Source: Heterohyrax brucei
Taxonomy: Eukaryota > Chordata > Mammalia > Hyracoidea > Procaviidae
Assembly (NCBI GenBank): GCA_028571685.1
Contig: CM053141.1
Location: forward strand, 139,838,833-139,902,832
DNA length: 64,000 nucleotides
Direction of reading: 5' to 3'
Part shown: positions 1-11,999 of the stretch, in pieces
How positions within the stretch are numbered: position 1 is the first letter of the stretch
Layout of the letters: each line of letters begins with the position of its first letter
Made by a program: the position numbers and the translations under genes
The notes under the pieces: generated by a model
What the model was told of the DNA's origin: nothing
The model's input: only the letters and a program-made list of their open reading frames with translations
Database searches by the model: none

Positions 1-496
1 TGCCTACGTTGGGGGCTCTGCAACAGAAGCAGAGGTATCACTACCTCTCAGCACCTTTAGCCCCTCTGTCTGCTGCCTGTGTGGAGGATGCCATCTTGGA
101 TACGGTGGCCACAGCTGGACCTAATTCTTAGCTTGGGAGCCAGAGCCTGTCCACAGGAGAGCACTTTTCTATCACAACACCAGTACTCGACACAGTGTTG
201 GCTAAGGCTAGGCCCTGTCAGCAGAGGCCAACAGGGCAGTAGCATTGCTGTATTCTCAACTAGTTTGTTATCATCTGGGGTTGGATATAGTGCTGCTCAC
301 TTTGTCAGATGAGAAGAGGGACCTCTACACCTGAAAACCTAACTGACTTGTGAACTGGTCAGATACCTTTTGCTTTACGTTTGAAGATAGCCTAGAGAAA
401 CATTTGCAATCCATCCTCACAGTACCTCTTCCAGCCTCTATACACTCACATGGACCCAAAAAGCAACAGACAATTGTGGCATACAAGCAATCACTC
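1..496 (+). other. Probable L1 5'UTR
   Basis: Sequence immediately upstream of L1 ORF1 with no long frame. It is more GC-rich than the surroundings (for example 'ggccctgtcagcagaggcc'). In intact L1s this region carries the internal RNA polymerase II promoter. Assignment is by position only; I do not recognise specific promoter motifs. Confidence 0.5.
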
Positions 497-1397
497 ATGG
501 CTTCAGAAGGCTCCCAAACAAAGCAACCAAGGAGTTTTCCAGATGAAGAAACTTTTATGAAAGCATCAGGAAGTGAATACAAATTGATTATATAGCGAGC
601 CCTTCAAGACCTTATACAAAATGCAGCAGAACAAAATGAAAAATTAAGCAAGTTGTTCGATCTGATGGAACACCAGTACTCTGAAATCCAACAGATCAAG
701 AAGAAAATCAAAGACATAGAAACTTCAATGCAAAGCCAAGAAAACAGAATGGAACAAATGGAAAAAAGAATTTCTGACTCGGAAGACAGAGTTACTGATG
801 TCAGCGTCTATGAGCAGAAATTAGAAAAAAGAAACAAGAAAAATGAAGAAACATTAAGAAGCATGTGGGACTCTATTAAGAGGAACAACCTTCGATTAAT
901 TGGAGTCCCTGAACAGGGTGAGACATCTGAGAACACAGAGAGTATTGTTGCTGAGCTGCTGAAAGAAAACTTCCCAGAAATCATGAAGGAAGAGAATATA
1001 GACATCTCAGATGCATATCGTATGCCACCCAACATAGATCTCAAAAGAAAGACTCCAAGACATATTATAATCAAGCTTAACAAAATGAAACCTAAGCAGC
1101 AACTCTTAAAGGCAGCAAGACTCAAGGCAAAGCTAACATTCAGAGGGAAACCCTGTAGGCTCTCGTCAGATTTCTCAGCAGAAACCATGCTGGCATGGAG
1201 ACAGTGGCACGACACATTCAAAGTCTTGAATGAGAAGAACTTCCAACCAAGAATTATATATCCTGCAAAACTATCGTTCAAATACGAAAATGAAATTAAG
1301 ACATTCCCAGATAAACAGAAACTCAGAGACTGTAAAAACCAAACCCAAACTACAAGAAATACTGAAAGAAGTTCTTGGCTTTGGCTTAGAAGAATGA
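497..1397 (+). pseudogene. L1 ORF1 (RNA-binding protein), disabled
   Basis: L1 ORF1 product: a trimeric single-strand RNA-binding chaperone that packages L1 RNA in the cytoplasm. From the N-terminus the frame shows a short acidic/basic leader beginning MASEGSQTKQ, a coiled coil rich in Q/E/K (about 655-840), an RRM containing RNNLRLIGVPEQ, and a C-terminal domain with LTFRGKP, RLSSDFSAET and RQWHDTFKVLNEKNFQPRI, which are hallmarks of the family. An in-frame TAG at 593-595 breaks the N-terminal part. A frameshift near 1,328 moves the true end into another frame, where it finishes at a TGA at 1395-1397 after a typical KPKLQEILKEVL-type tail. ATG 497 was chosen because the frame and leader fit the family; an alternative GTG lies at 350. 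About 300 residues, near the usual length. Confidence 0.85.
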
Positions 1398-1852
1398 AAC
1401 CACTAACTTTATATTTTAGAACAACACACTACTCACTACTCTACTCATTTAGGGAAGGCTCCAAAGTAAATCACAGCTTTGATATGGAAAGAAGCAATCC
1501 AGTGATCATCATGAAACTATGGTGTCATCATAATAAAAAGAGGGATGTACTACAGTCATTATAGTCCTTCCAGATGGAGAGGAAGATGACAAAACTGGTA
1601 GTAATTAAAATTGGGTTTATAAATAGTTTATTAAGGGGGTTCATAAGGGCAGCTGTAAAGCACAACAAAGATGTATCATACCATTTCAAGAAATCTAACA
1701 CACGAGTCTCAACAACTATAAAACCAGCTCTGAAAAAGGTGAAAAATCAACTCACAAAAAAGAGTGTCCCAGAACAGACTAATAAGAACAACAGAGAAAA
1801 CATCAACATAAAAATAAACATATCACAATGGCAGCAATGAACATATACCTAT

Positions 1853-2922
1853 CAATAATTACATTGAATGTGAATGGACTGAATGCTCCAGTAAAGAGAC
1901 ACCGAGTGTCATCTTGGATCAAAAGACACGACCCATCCATATGTTGTCTACAAGAAACTCACTTGAGACCTAAAGACAGGAACAAACTGAAAATTAAAGG
2001 ATAGAAGAATATATATCAAGCTAACAAAGAACAAAGAGGAACAGGGGTGGCAATTCTAATCTCAGACAAAATCAATTTTAATGTCAAATCCACCATCGTG
2101 GACAAAGAAGGACACTATTTATTGCTGAAAGGTTCAGTATACAAGCAAGACTTAACTATATTAAATATTTATGCACCTAATGTCAGAGCACCTAAATATG
2201 TCGTAGAAACACTGACTACGCTCAAAAGAGAGTTAGATGACTCCACAATAATAGTGGGAGACTTTAACACTCCACTGTCATCACTAGACAGATCATCTAG
2301 AAAAAAGCTCAGTAAAGATACAGAAGACCTCACTGACACAATTAACCAACTAAACCTCATTGATATATACAGAACTTTCCACCCATCAGCAGACAACTAC
2401 ACCTTCTTCTCCAGTGCACGTGGAACATTCTCCGGAATTGACCACGTGATAGGCCATAATGCAATGCTCAACAAAATCCATACCATTGAATTACTCCAAA
2501 GCATCTTCTGAGATCATAAAGCCATCAAAGTTGAAATCAATAGCAGAAAAAACATAGATAGAAAGTGGAACTCTTGGAAACTGAACAACGTCTTGCTAAA
2601 AAAAAACATGGGTTATAGAGGAAATCAAGAATGAATTAAAGAAACTCATGGATTCCAGTGAGAAAGAAAATACTTCCTACCAGAACCTAAGGGATACAGC
2701 CAAAGCAGTGCTCAGAGGTCTGTTTATCTCCATAAATGCACACATCTGGAAGGAAGAAAGAAACCAAATCAAGGAACTAACTCTATAGCTTGAGCCAGTA
2801 GAAAGAGAACAACAGAGGAACCCCTTGGGCACCAGAAGAAATGAGATCATAAAGACTAGAGCAGAGCTAAACGAATTAGAGAATAGAAAAACAATTGAAA
2901 AAATTGAAAAGACTAAAATTTG
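1853..2922 (+). pseudogene. L1 ORF2 fragment (endonuclease domain), disabled
   Basis: N-terminal part of L1 ORF2, which in intact elements encodes an APE-like endonuclease plus reverse transcriptase that nick and copy at the target. The start TLNVNGLNAPVKR and CCLQETHLRP are visible near 1,863-1,965. GTGVAILIS, LTILNIYAPN, IIVGDFNTPL and the GIDHVIG stretch (about 2,430-2,450) follow. A TAG in 'attaaaggatagaag' near 2,001 and a TGA at 2,509 interrupt it, and several frame changes follow. Sequence after 2,520 resembles the endonuclease-RT linker (KAVLRG, ERNQIKELT) but is broken by stops. No RT motif is present. Confidence 0.85.
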
Positions 2923-3281
2923 AGTTTGGAGGCATACTATAGCTAGTACACTTGGACATTCATATGTGAAAGAAACTTCTAAAAGTTTTCCCAAATATGA
3001 CAATAATATCTAATTTTATACGACCAGTATTGGGTTATAAAACTGAAATAAACTGTAGTAAACTATCAAAAATAGAACACATTTGAATCAACCATGCTAG
3101 TGAATGGACCAAATTATTCTATTCTCTGTACAGAAGATGACATGAAATATTAAAATGGTTTATACAGAAAGAAATACCCAAAGAGTATCCAAAAATATTG
3201 GGAAAAAGAACTATCAATGCACATCACGCAATTTAATTTCAAGTGTTTAATTTAATTTATAGTACTTGTAAGCCCTTTTAG
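2923..3281. other. Unassigned AT-rich sequence
   Basis: No coding frame or repeat recognised between the broken L1 end and the first AfroSINE. It may include rearranged L1 remnants, but no diagnostic motif is seen. Confidence 0.4.
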
Positions 3282-3447
3282 AAACCCTCGCGGCTAGTGG
3301 TTAAGTGCTACATTTACTAACCAGTAGTCTGGCATTTCAAATCCACCACGTGCCCCTTGGAAACTCTATGGGGTAGTTCTACTCTGACCTATAGGGTTGC
3401 TACAAGTGGGAATTGACTTGACAGCAATGGATTTGGGTTCTGGTTAT
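3282..3447 (+). mobile_element. AfroSINE
   Basis: tRNA-like head ('gctagtggttaagtgctaca') followed by 'ttggaaactctatggggtag' and the RTE-like tail around 'gggaattgacttgacagcaa'. Full-length type of about 165 bp with many substitutions. Confidence 0.9.
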
Positions 3448-4987
3448 AGATTCTTTTCAAATTATATTTTTTTGTGATTTCTTTTTTTTCTCTAAATACT
3501 TATTTACCATCATGTCTACTTCTGTGTTTGTTTCCTTTAAGAGACCCTCACTCCATCAATTATACGAGCTCCAGGCCCCACACAGCCAAGATCTACCCTT
3601 GCACTAGCACGCCTAGGCAGGTAAAATGCCCCTCCTACTGATGAGCAATACTTAAGTTGGTGTCGCTTTTTAAACCCATGACTAATAAAAAAAAAATACA
3701 ATGAAGGATCTAAGTACCAATAATGTGGGTAGTTCAGATGCCGGCCATTTCAAAGCAAAATAAGCTTTTGATGTTTTAACTTATCACAGTAGATAAGTAT
3801 TTAATCTGCAAAGACATGTGGATTTGAAAGTCCACTACTAAAGGTAAAGAACAGGCTCCAGATTGTTCCTGGTTCTATCTCCACGCAGATTACACTAATC
3901 AAATATTGGCACTATTCAATTTTAAGGGCAGCCAATGGCTAAGTTAGGCCAAGGGATAAAGGTTCCTGGATACACGGCCTTTATAAAAACTAAAATAGGT
4001 TTCTTTTTGATTCACTGCACATGAAATGAAACAATTTAAACTCTCTAGGGAGAATTCAAGTTTCTAGCTGGCACAAAGTGAAGTCACTCTCTATGGTAGA
4101 CACAGGATACCTTTAATTATCATTATTTGGGAAGAAATGAGATAGTTCACAGAAAAAAGAATAACAGTGCTAACGATTTGAAGCTTAAGTAATGTGAATG
4201 CTTATGCTTAATAAATATCTGATGGATTTTTTTTTAAATGCTGCCTTTACAGCTACCATTTTCAAAAGTTATACTTAGAAAACAGAAGTAGCATTTCACA
4301 TATTAAATGTTTTTGAAAAGCATGAAGAGGAAAATGAGACTAAAATAAGACATTGTCCTTATCAGCTTTTATTGGAATATCTCAAAACACGTTACAGAAA
4401 TTAACTCAGCAACCCTTACATTGTGGATATTTCTGAAATAGTACTACTGCTCTTTAATTGGGGTTCTTGTGGCCAGGAGAGATGGAGAGATTTGTTAATG
4501 GGCTAAGTAGTAAATCAAGTACAAAAACAAAGGTGGGGAGGAGGAGAGTAAACGCTAAAATCTGGAGCAGAAGTTCCCACATTAATTCATTCCACTCAGT
4601 TTCTTCCTAAAATAAACTTTTCTTGTTGTCCTTAAGAGGACACTAAGGCCTTGTTTTCAAAAGACTAACAACATTAAAAGTTCCAGAGATAATTAATGGT
4701 AACCTGAGAGTCATTTGAATGGATCTAATTATATTCCAGTGCTTCTAAGTATACTATTGTATATTGTGAAATACAGACAATTTTGAACAAAAAAATTCAA
4801 AGGAACAACAAATCAACAGAAAATGTGTTGAGAAGAAAATCTTGCTTATGTTATTTAAAAAAAAAGGAAAAGGAAAAGTTCTATTAATACATCATACTTC
4901 CTCCACGCTCTACTTCATTCAAATTCTGGGGCACTAAAAAAGAATATTTCTAAAACTCTTTTTTTCTCTCATTGCCTTCCATGCTTT
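3448..4987. other. No gene or clear repeat recognised
   Basis: AT-rich non-coding sequence with homopolymer runs. A short stretch at 3,540-3,660 ('cactccatcaattatacgag') is richer in GC but not assignable. No supported frame. Confidence 0.5.
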
Positions 4988-5168
4988 TCCATCAATTGCC
5001 TTCCAGTTGATTCCAACTCATAACTCATAGCAATCCTATGGAATGGGGTAGAATTGCCTCCCTTTGGTCACCTGTCTCATCTTTTCCCCACAGAGTAGCT
5101 GAGGGGTTCCAATCTCTGACCTTTTGGGTAGCAGCCAAGTGCTTAACCACTATACCATAAGGGCTCCT
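4988..5168 (-). mobile_element. AfroSINE
   Basis: Reverse-orientation copy. The tail 'ccagttgattccaactcata' comes first and the head complement 'gtgcttaaccactataccat' last, ending 'gggctcc'. Confidence 0.9.
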
Positions 5169-6652
5169 TTTTCTAAAACTAGTTTGGTAAAATCCTAGGA
5201 CAATTTCTTTTAGATCTGGAAGGAAAACTGGCAATCATTTGGTTCTTCAACTTTCTTCTTCTACAGACCCAAAAAGTTTAAATGCTTTGTCTGAAATAAT
5301 CATTTAGTTAGAGGCGAGTTAGGACCAAGTCTCCCCATTCACAGCACCATGAGACAATTATACATCATGACACATCTTACCAAATCTCTACCCACACTTC
5401 AACAGACTTTAAAAATAAGATTACAGTGGATTAAAAATAAGATTACTGTATATTTCCTAAGAACCTAGAATTTTTTTTTTTTCCATTAAGCATAACTCAT
5501 GTCCAAAAGATAGACATTCAGAATCTATTTGGCTTTTAAGGTCAGAGACGGCGATAGCAAAGGGATGACAGAAAAAAAGTAAAGGTAAGGGAAAGTGACA
5601 TATGACTGTCTAGTAAATAACCCTATTGTAAGCCATATGCTGGATGCAGAGGAAAAAGAAATGAAAAAGCTTTGAAATGCAGATGTCCCACTCCCTTCTA
5701 TTTCCACTTAAACCTATTTTTCCACCAGGATCCAACACGTGCAGTGACACATGGAAACAGGGTGAGCTCATGAACCCAGGGGAATAGACAGTCCAGCATT
5801 CCCAGCACAGCACCCTGGAAGCACATAGCCACTCCCAACATCCACTGCTATAGACGGTAAATGTACAAGAGGACTTAGTGATGGAAAAATCCACTTCACA
5901 GCAGAAAAGGAAGGCCAAAATACAGCTCAGGCACCCCACTGCCACTTATTAATTATGCCAGCAGATGAAAATTATTTAGATTATAAAACCAATCTAGCTG
6001 GAAAATACTTCTGCTCATCAAGCAGTATCATAGCAGAGAACTTTGGAAACACAGAAGATAATGATACAAAAAATTGATAATCAGTATAGATGATATCAAT
6101 GGGAGTAAATCATCTGTCAAAGTTTCTCAGGTAGAAACTATTAAAGTTGTGTGTTCCCCCCCAAAGAGATATCAAGACCTCCCATGTGAACACAGGCGTG
6201 ATAAAGCTCAAATGAAGGAGAGATTTGTGTTGTTTCATGTTTGTATATTTCTGACTCTGCAGTATTAGCATTTTAAATTGAATCTTTAAGTAATCACGAT
6301 GATGTGAACCATAGTATAAGGAAGACCAGGCTCGGTAAATCAGTAATTGGGTTTTGGGTTGTCTTTCTCCTACGTGTTCAGGTCTGGTTTGAATTAAAGC
6401 CTACAGCATACTCAGAGCTGTGAGGATAACTGAAAGGACTTGTTTCAGCTGGTGGCCAGCAGCCTTCCTTAACAGCTGGTAACATCCGGTCTACTTATTT
6501 AACTGCTTACTCATTTATGGAGCATTTATTGAGACTCTTCCATCCTCACTCAGTGAGCACTGTGCTAGTACAGTAAAAAAGTTACCTACTTTCAAGCCCT
6601 ATTCCTGCCAAGTCCCCTTATGCAGGGGACTTGATACTCAACCCTTATCATA
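5169..6652. other. No gene or clear repeat recognised
   Basis: Unique-looking AT-rich sequence. The longest frame, about 111 codons on the minus strand at 5,610-5,945, lacks domain similarity or codon structure and is treated as chance. Confidence 0.5.
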
Positions 6653-6821
6653 GTTAAAGTGGTACAGTAGTTAAGAGCTACAATTTTAAGCAAAGGTCAG
6701 CAGTTCCAATCCACCCAGCCACTCCTTGGAAACTCTATGGTGCAGTTCTACTCTGTCTTATAAGGTTGCTATGAGTCAAAATCAACTTGACAGCAATAGG
6801 TTTGATTTTTTTGGTTTATGG
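6653..6821 (+). mobile_element. AfroSINE
   Basis: Head 'gtacagtagttaagagctac', body 'ttggaaactctatggtgcag', tail 'atcaacttgacagcaatagg'. It abuts the family B repeat that follows. Confidence 0.9.
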
Positions 6822-7364
6822 TTAAGGTTGTATGTCAGCTTGGCTGGACCATGGTTTTCACTGGTTTGGCAGCCATGTAATGATGCAGTTGCCTCCATAA
6901 TGAGAGCTGATATAATCCAGTTGCCTCCATGATGACATCTGCTATAATCAGCCAATCATTGGAAAGGGGAGTTTCTTGGTGAGTATGGACTACATTCAGT
7001 GTATGTGGACTTTGTGGCTTTCACTTGCTCTAGATTTTGCATCTGGTTCCTTGTTCATCTGACCTCAAGTGCTTGGGACTTGAGAGAGCAGCTTACCTAC
7101 CAATCTTGGGATTCTTCAACCTCTACAACCTGTGAGCCAGAAGCCTACCAGCTCACCTACCAACCTTGGGTTCACCAACTCTTGTAGCTACATGACTCAG
7201 GAGGCTCCAGCCTCCCCCATGGACTTGGGACTTCCTAGTCTGCACAATGATATGTGCCATTTTCTTGATATGAATTTTTCTTTCACTACGTGTGTGTATA
7301 CACAATACATATATATTCTATATATTCACTGGCTTCACTTCTCTAGAGAATTCAGCCTTAGACA
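6822..7364 (+). mobile_element. LTR-like dispersed repeat, 'family B' copy 1
   Basis: About 540 bp beginning 'tggttaaggttgtatgtcag' and ending near 'cagccttagaca'. It contains 'cagcttggctggaccatgg' and near its end 'ttctctagagaattcagcc'. Two other copies lie at 46,093-46,628 (+) and 27,003-27,638 (-). The TG...CA ends suggest a solo LTR, but a non-autonomous DNA element is not excluded. Family name unknown to me. Confidence 0.6.
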
Positions 7365-7437
7365 ATCCCTTTGAGCATCTGTTTCCTCTTAGGTTTATGA
7401 AAATTAAATGACATAATGTCTGCAAAACAATAAATAC

Positions 7438-7645
7438 CAAAAACCAAACCTATTTTCATTGAGTCAAGTCCAATTCATAGTGACCATGTAATAGAAAATA
7501 TCTTCCCCAGAATGTTTCCAAAGGCTGTAATCTTTACGGAAGGAGGCTACCAATCTCTTTCCCATGGACCAGATTGTAGCTTTGAACCAACGACTCTTCA
7601 GTTAGCAGTCAAGAACTTAAACTCTGCGCTACCAGACTCCACTGA
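7438..7645 (-). mobile_element. AfroSINE (long variant)
   Basis: Diverged reverse copy: tail 'tgagtcaagtccaattcata', then the extra 'ctgtaatctttacggaagga' segment typical of the longer subfamily, then the head 'ttagcagtcaagaactta'. Confidence 0.75.
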
Positions 7646-7785
7646 ATGAATACCTGTTGCTGGCTAAGTGACCTTATGGGACAGAGACATGCAGGGTTTG
7701 CAAGGAGGGGGTGGTGGATTTGAACTGATGATCTTTTGGTTAGCAGCTGGTCTTTTAAACACTATGCCACCAAGGCTACCCATTC
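7646..7785 (-). mobile_element. AfroSINE, partial
   Basis: Second reverse copy directly next to the first: 'accttatgggacagagacat', 'ggtggatttgaactgatgat', head 'aaacactatgccaccaagg'. The tail is poorly preserved. Confidence 0.75.
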
Positions 7786-8330
7786 AATAACTAGTGGTTT
7801 CAAATTAACGTTCTCTACCTTTGTGTAGCTTCATCTGAAAACATACACAGGTACATAAACAACTAAAATGTAATGCAATACTTGCTACTGCAGAGGATGT
7901 GCCCAGAAATGTGACAATATAAAGAAAGAAATGCTAATTCTGCCTTGAGTGACAGTAGAGGAAGGTTATTAATGCAAGCATCACAGTGAAGGTAGTTAGG
8001 GCCTTGGAATACAGGTATAGAAGGGCAGGGAAAAACATTCATAAAAGTTAAAGATTGAATAACCTAGGGGCCTAGAAAACAAGAAACCCCACCGGGTAGC
8101 AACAGATGACTTTATTGTCTCAAACTGGGGACGCTTCCATTCTTGGAAGCTGAAGGTGCTTAGGCGTTGACTTTTGCTGTTTTCGTACCACACTGCCTGG
8201 TCTTGGTGCAATTTCTTCTTACATTATCAAGCACAGCACTGAAGGGCCTCTCCCTTCCACAGTAAATGTTTGGGGAAAAGAAATGGTGAGATAAGCAGAC
8301 CAGGCAAAGAGGAAACAGGATAAACCTGAT
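7786..8330. other. No gene recognised
   Basis: Contains a minus-strand frame of about 70 codons (7,996-8,211) with a lysine/arginine-rich appearance. I looked for a ribosomal-protein pseudogene here and could not match one. Confidence 0.4.
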
Positions 8331-8602
8331 GTTGCTAGGTGCCATTGGGTAAGCTCCAACTCATAGGCACTCCACATGTGACAGAATAAAATACTGCCTT
8401 GTCCTGCACTACCCTCACAAAGCATTACTATCCTTGAGCCCAGTGTTACAGCTACTGTGTAAATCTATCTCATCGAGGGACTTCCTCTTCTTAGCTGACC
8501 CTCTACTTTACTAAGCATGATGTCCTTCTCTAGAAACTGGTCCCTGCTGATAACATGTCCAAAGTACATGAAATGAAGCCTCACCATCCTTACTTACAAG
8601 GA

Positions 8603-8854
8603 TCATTTTGGCTGTACTTCAAAGACAGATTTGTTTGTTCTTCTGGCAGACCAAGGTATATTTGATAATCTTTGCCAACACCATAACTCAAAGGCATCAA
8701 TTTTTCTTTGTTCTTCCTTATTCCTTGTCCAGTTTTCACATGCATATGAGGCTATTGAAAGTACAGTGGCTTGGGTCAGGCACACCTTAGTCTTCAAGGT
8801 GGCATCTTTGCTTTTTAATGCTTTAAAAAAGTCTTTTGCAGCATCTTTGCCCAA
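8603..8854 (-). pseudogene. RTE ORF2 C-terminal domain fragment
   Basis: Remnant of about 83 residues of the RTE protein downstream of the RT palm: FFKALKSKDATLKTKVCL, then SIASYACENWTRNKEEQRKI and AFELWCWQRL. The same block reappears in the copies at 36,190-36,470 (+) and 42,423-43,048 (-), which supports the call. A frameshift at its C-terminal side changes the ending. Confidence 0.85.
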
Positions 8855-9550
8855 TGCAATATTTCATTTAATTTCTTGACTGCTAAGTCCATGGGTGTTG
8901 GTTATGGACCCAGGTAAGATGAAATCCTTGACAACTTCCATCTTTTCTTCATTTATCAAAATGTTGCTTATTGGTCCATTTGTGAGGATTTTTGTTTTCT
9001 TTATGTTAAGGTGTAATCCGTACTGAAGGCTATAGTATATGATCTTCATCAGTAAGTGCTTCAAGTTCTCTTCACTTTTAGTAAGCAAGGTTGTGTCAAC
9101 TGCGTATCAGAGGTTGTTAATGAGTCTTTCTCCAATCCCAATGACTCATTCTTCTTCATAAAATTCAGTTTCTCATATTTGCTCTGCATACAGATGAAAC
9201 AAATGGTGAAGGATACCACCCTAATATGCATCTTTCCTGATCTTAAGTTTGAATGACTATCTCTTACTTTATGTGCAGATTCCTCACGAGCACGACTTAA
9301 GTGTTTTGGAATTCCCTTTCTTTGCAACGTTATCCATAAGTTGTAATGATCCGTGCAACTGAATGTCTTTGCACAGTCAACAAAGCATAGGTAATCATCT
9401 TCCCAATAATCTCTCCCTTCAGGAAAGATCTATCTGACATCAGCAATTATATTGCTAGTCCCACATCCTTTTCTGAATCTGGCCTGAATTTCTGGAAGTT
9501 TCCTGTTGATGTACTGTTGCAATCACTTTCGAATGCTCTTCAGCTAAATT

Positions 9551-9859
9551 TTACATGCATATGATAGTGATGACATTATTTGATAATTTGCATTCATTTG
9601 GATCACCTTTCTTTGGAATGGGTACACATATGTATCTATTCCAGTTGATTGACAAGGAAATTGTCTTACAAGTTCCTTGACACCTATGTGTGAGCACCTC
9701 CAGTGCTGCATCTGTTTGCGGAAACATCTCTGTTGGTGTTCCATCAGTTCCTGGAGCTTTGTTTTTCACCGAAGCCATTAGTGCAGTTTGGACTCCTTCC
9801 CTCAGTATCACCAGTTCTTCATCACATGCTACCTCATGAAATGGTTGAACACCAACCAA
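9551..9859 (-). pseudogene. RTE ORF2 RT fingers fragment
   Basis: About 100-residue remnant of the RTE reverse transcriptase: LMASVKNKAPGTDGTPTEMF, then VPIPKKGDPNECK. These match the first RT blocks of RTE/BovB-type proteins (target-primed reverse transcription at the nucleus). The frame is lost on both sides, so only a dead remnant remains. Confidence 0.85.
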
Positions 9860-10770
9860 TTCTTTTTGGTACAGTGACTCTGTATTCCTTCTATCTTGTT
9901 TTTATGCTTCCTGAATTGTTCAACAATTTTTCTAGAGAATCCTCCACAATTCCCGTTCAAGGTTTAAATTTTTTCCTTCAGTTCAGCTTGACAAATGCAG
10001 AGCATGTTCTTCATTTTTGGCTTTCCTGCTCAAACTCTGCACATTTCATTCTAATACTCTGTATTCTCAAGCTGCTCTTTGAAATGTCCTCTTCAGCTCT
10101 TTTACTTCATCACTTCTTCCTTTTGCTTTGGCTACTCTATGTTCAGAACAAATTTCAGAATCTCTTCTGACATCTATTTTGATTTTTTCTTTCTATTTGA
10201 TCTTTTTAATGACCTTTTGCTTTCTTCATGTATGATGTCCTTAATGTCATCCCATGATTCATCTGGTTTTCAGCCATTAAGTTTCACTGGGTCAAATCTA
10301 TTCTTAAGATGGTCTCTAAGTGCAGGTAAGATACACTCAGGGTTTTATTTTGGTTCTTGTGAACTTGTTTTAATTGTCTTCAGGCTCAACTTGAACTTGC
10401 TTATGAGCCATTCATACTTTGTTCCACCGTTGGCCATTGACCTTGTTCTGACTGATGACATTGAGCTTCTCCATTGTCTTATTCCACAGATGTAGTTAAC
10501 ATGACTGATGCATGCTCAGAATATTTAGGGTTTGCTATGAATTCTATTACTAGAAAACATTTTCTGGACTAAAGTGGTTGTTTCTCCCAACATGCAGGAA
10601 GAAAAGTATTCGACAGTATTAGTTTATTATGACCTAATCACAGAAGCAAAGAGAATTTACCATTGCTGCTTCCTCAACCCTAAGCAGGTATAATTCATCA
10701 ATAATGGTACTCTTTCTCATTGCTCAAAATCAACCTCAAAATCTTGGTCTTCATCGTCATTTCTGAACAA

Positions 10771-10978
10771 GTAAGTTTCTGGGTGATACAAACGGTTCAC
10801 ATTTTCAGCTGTTAACTGGAAGTTTGAGCCCACTCAGAGGCACCTCAGAAGCAAGGAGTCTACTTCTAAAAAATCAGCCATTGAAAACCCTGTGGAGTGC
10901 AGTTCTATTCTGATATATATGGAGTTGTGATGAGTCAAAGTTGACTTGACAACAACTAGATTGGATTTGTTTTTTGTT
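10771..10978 (+). mobile_element. AfroSINE (long variant)
   Basis: Carries the extended middle segment 'aaaatcagccattgaaaacc' between head and body, and the tail 'gatgagtcaaagttgacttg'. About 205 bp; the head near 10,775-10,830 is diverged. Confidence 0.8.
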
Positions 10979-11999
10979 CTTCTGAACTGGTAGTTCTACA
11001 GAGAATATGCTTTAAATAAATAATAAATAAGCACTGCAGAACATGATATTAGACACAGAAAAAGATCAGGATTTCAGTCTCCCTGGTCTGAAAAAGCCAT
11101 ACGAGCCCAAAATTCAAACTTGTACATAGTTACTGTGAAATAGAGTTGAGACCCTGTGTTAGATATTGGGGATAGGCTTTCTCAACATTTATGTCAATTC
11201 CCTTCTTTTCCTTCTAGCGTGCTAGAGAGCTAAAGGCAGAATTTCTAGGTCTCCTTAAATTTAGGGTTTCAAATTTTGAATAATCAGATGACTGCCATAG
11301 AGAGAAAAGCAGGGTTTAGGTTTTACATTGTCCTGGAAAGGTCTGTGTCACAGGCAGCACTGTTCTGTGGTCCCAGCAGTAGCTGAGGCCTCCTGGTCCA
11401 GCGGCTTCTTGGTCTTGGTAGAGACTGCAGTGCTTCACCCAGAGGCCCAACTCTATCTCAGTGTGTGAGCACTCATAACTAGATGCTCAACCTGGAGTCT
11501 GTGTCTTTAGCATTCTCCCCCTCAGTGATTTACAAATCCCTTAATGTCCAAATATCTTTTTGGTTAAATGGCTAGATTACACTGTCTGCAGCTGAACCCT
11601 GTTAAAGCATTTAAAAAAAGAGAAAAAATATCAAAAAACACTTAAATTATATTTGTTGAAAGAAAAATAATTTAGCCAAAATATTTCTAAGAGCATGGAT
11701 GTGTTTGTTAAGACTCACACTCTTTTGGCTTCAGCTATTAGTTCTATGAAAATGAATTAGGAATCTGTAATTTTATTCCACCTTGCATCTAACTTTTTCT
11801 GACCTCCCTTAGGTTGTTTCCTAGACTTCTGCTCTTGGATCTCCTGTCATCACTGGTGTGTCAAATAAAAACAATTTCATTTTTCATTCATTATTTTAGT
11901 CACCTGGGCTCAAAATAGCAGCATAACGTGACTTCTTCTTTCTAACTAAGCCCTGAGAATTGGTGTTTTGTCAAAGCTCCCTTTTCCATCTTCTCTTTT
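10979..11999. other. No gene or clear repeat recognised
   Basis: AT-rich, with a GC-richer patch at 11,340-11,470 that I cannot assign. No supported frame. Confidence 0.4.

Larger units (their letters stand above)
1..2922 (+). mobile_element. L1 LINE, 5' half, degraded
   Basis: Autonomous non-LTR retrotransposon fragment. In order it shows a probable 5'UTR (about 1-496), ORF1 (about 497-1397), a spacer, and the start of ORF2 (about 1853 onward) with an endonuclease domain. Recognisable ORF2 sequence stops near 2,922 ('gaattagagaatagaaaaac' lies just before the end). The reverse transcriptase, C-terminal domain, 3'UTR and A-tail are absent. That is the reverse of the usual 5' truncation and implies a later deletion or rearrangement. 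The left edge runs off the window. Confidence 0.85.
8331..10500 (-). mobile_element. RTE-type LINE, 5'-truncated
   Basis: Antisense copy of the afrotherian RTE LINE. The 3' tail lies at 8,331-8,480. The C-terminal domain follows: frame 8,603-8,854 with KTKVCLTQATVLSIASYACE and FELWCWQRL. Next is the RT: KKTKILTNGPIS near 8,980; YAVD (family YADD) near 9,090-9,110; PIPKKGDP near 9,610; KNKAPGTDGTP near 9,750. The endonuclease-RT linker runs to about 10,500. The 5' third, including most of the endonuclease, is missing. It carries several frameshifts and is not functional. Confidence 0.92.

Noticed and set aside
808-1281. 157-codon minus-strand frame
   Set aside because: Exact antisense shadow of L1 ORF1.
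3282-3360. tRNA gene
   Set aside because: The tRNA-like heads here and in other copies are parts of AfroSINE or MIR elements, with mutated arms and no anticodon loop of a functional tRNA.
8095-8230. Possible ribosomal-protein processed pseudogene on the minus strand
   Set aside because: Lysine/arginine-rich reading in two frames, but I could not match any ribosomal protein and no A-tail or target duplication is evident.
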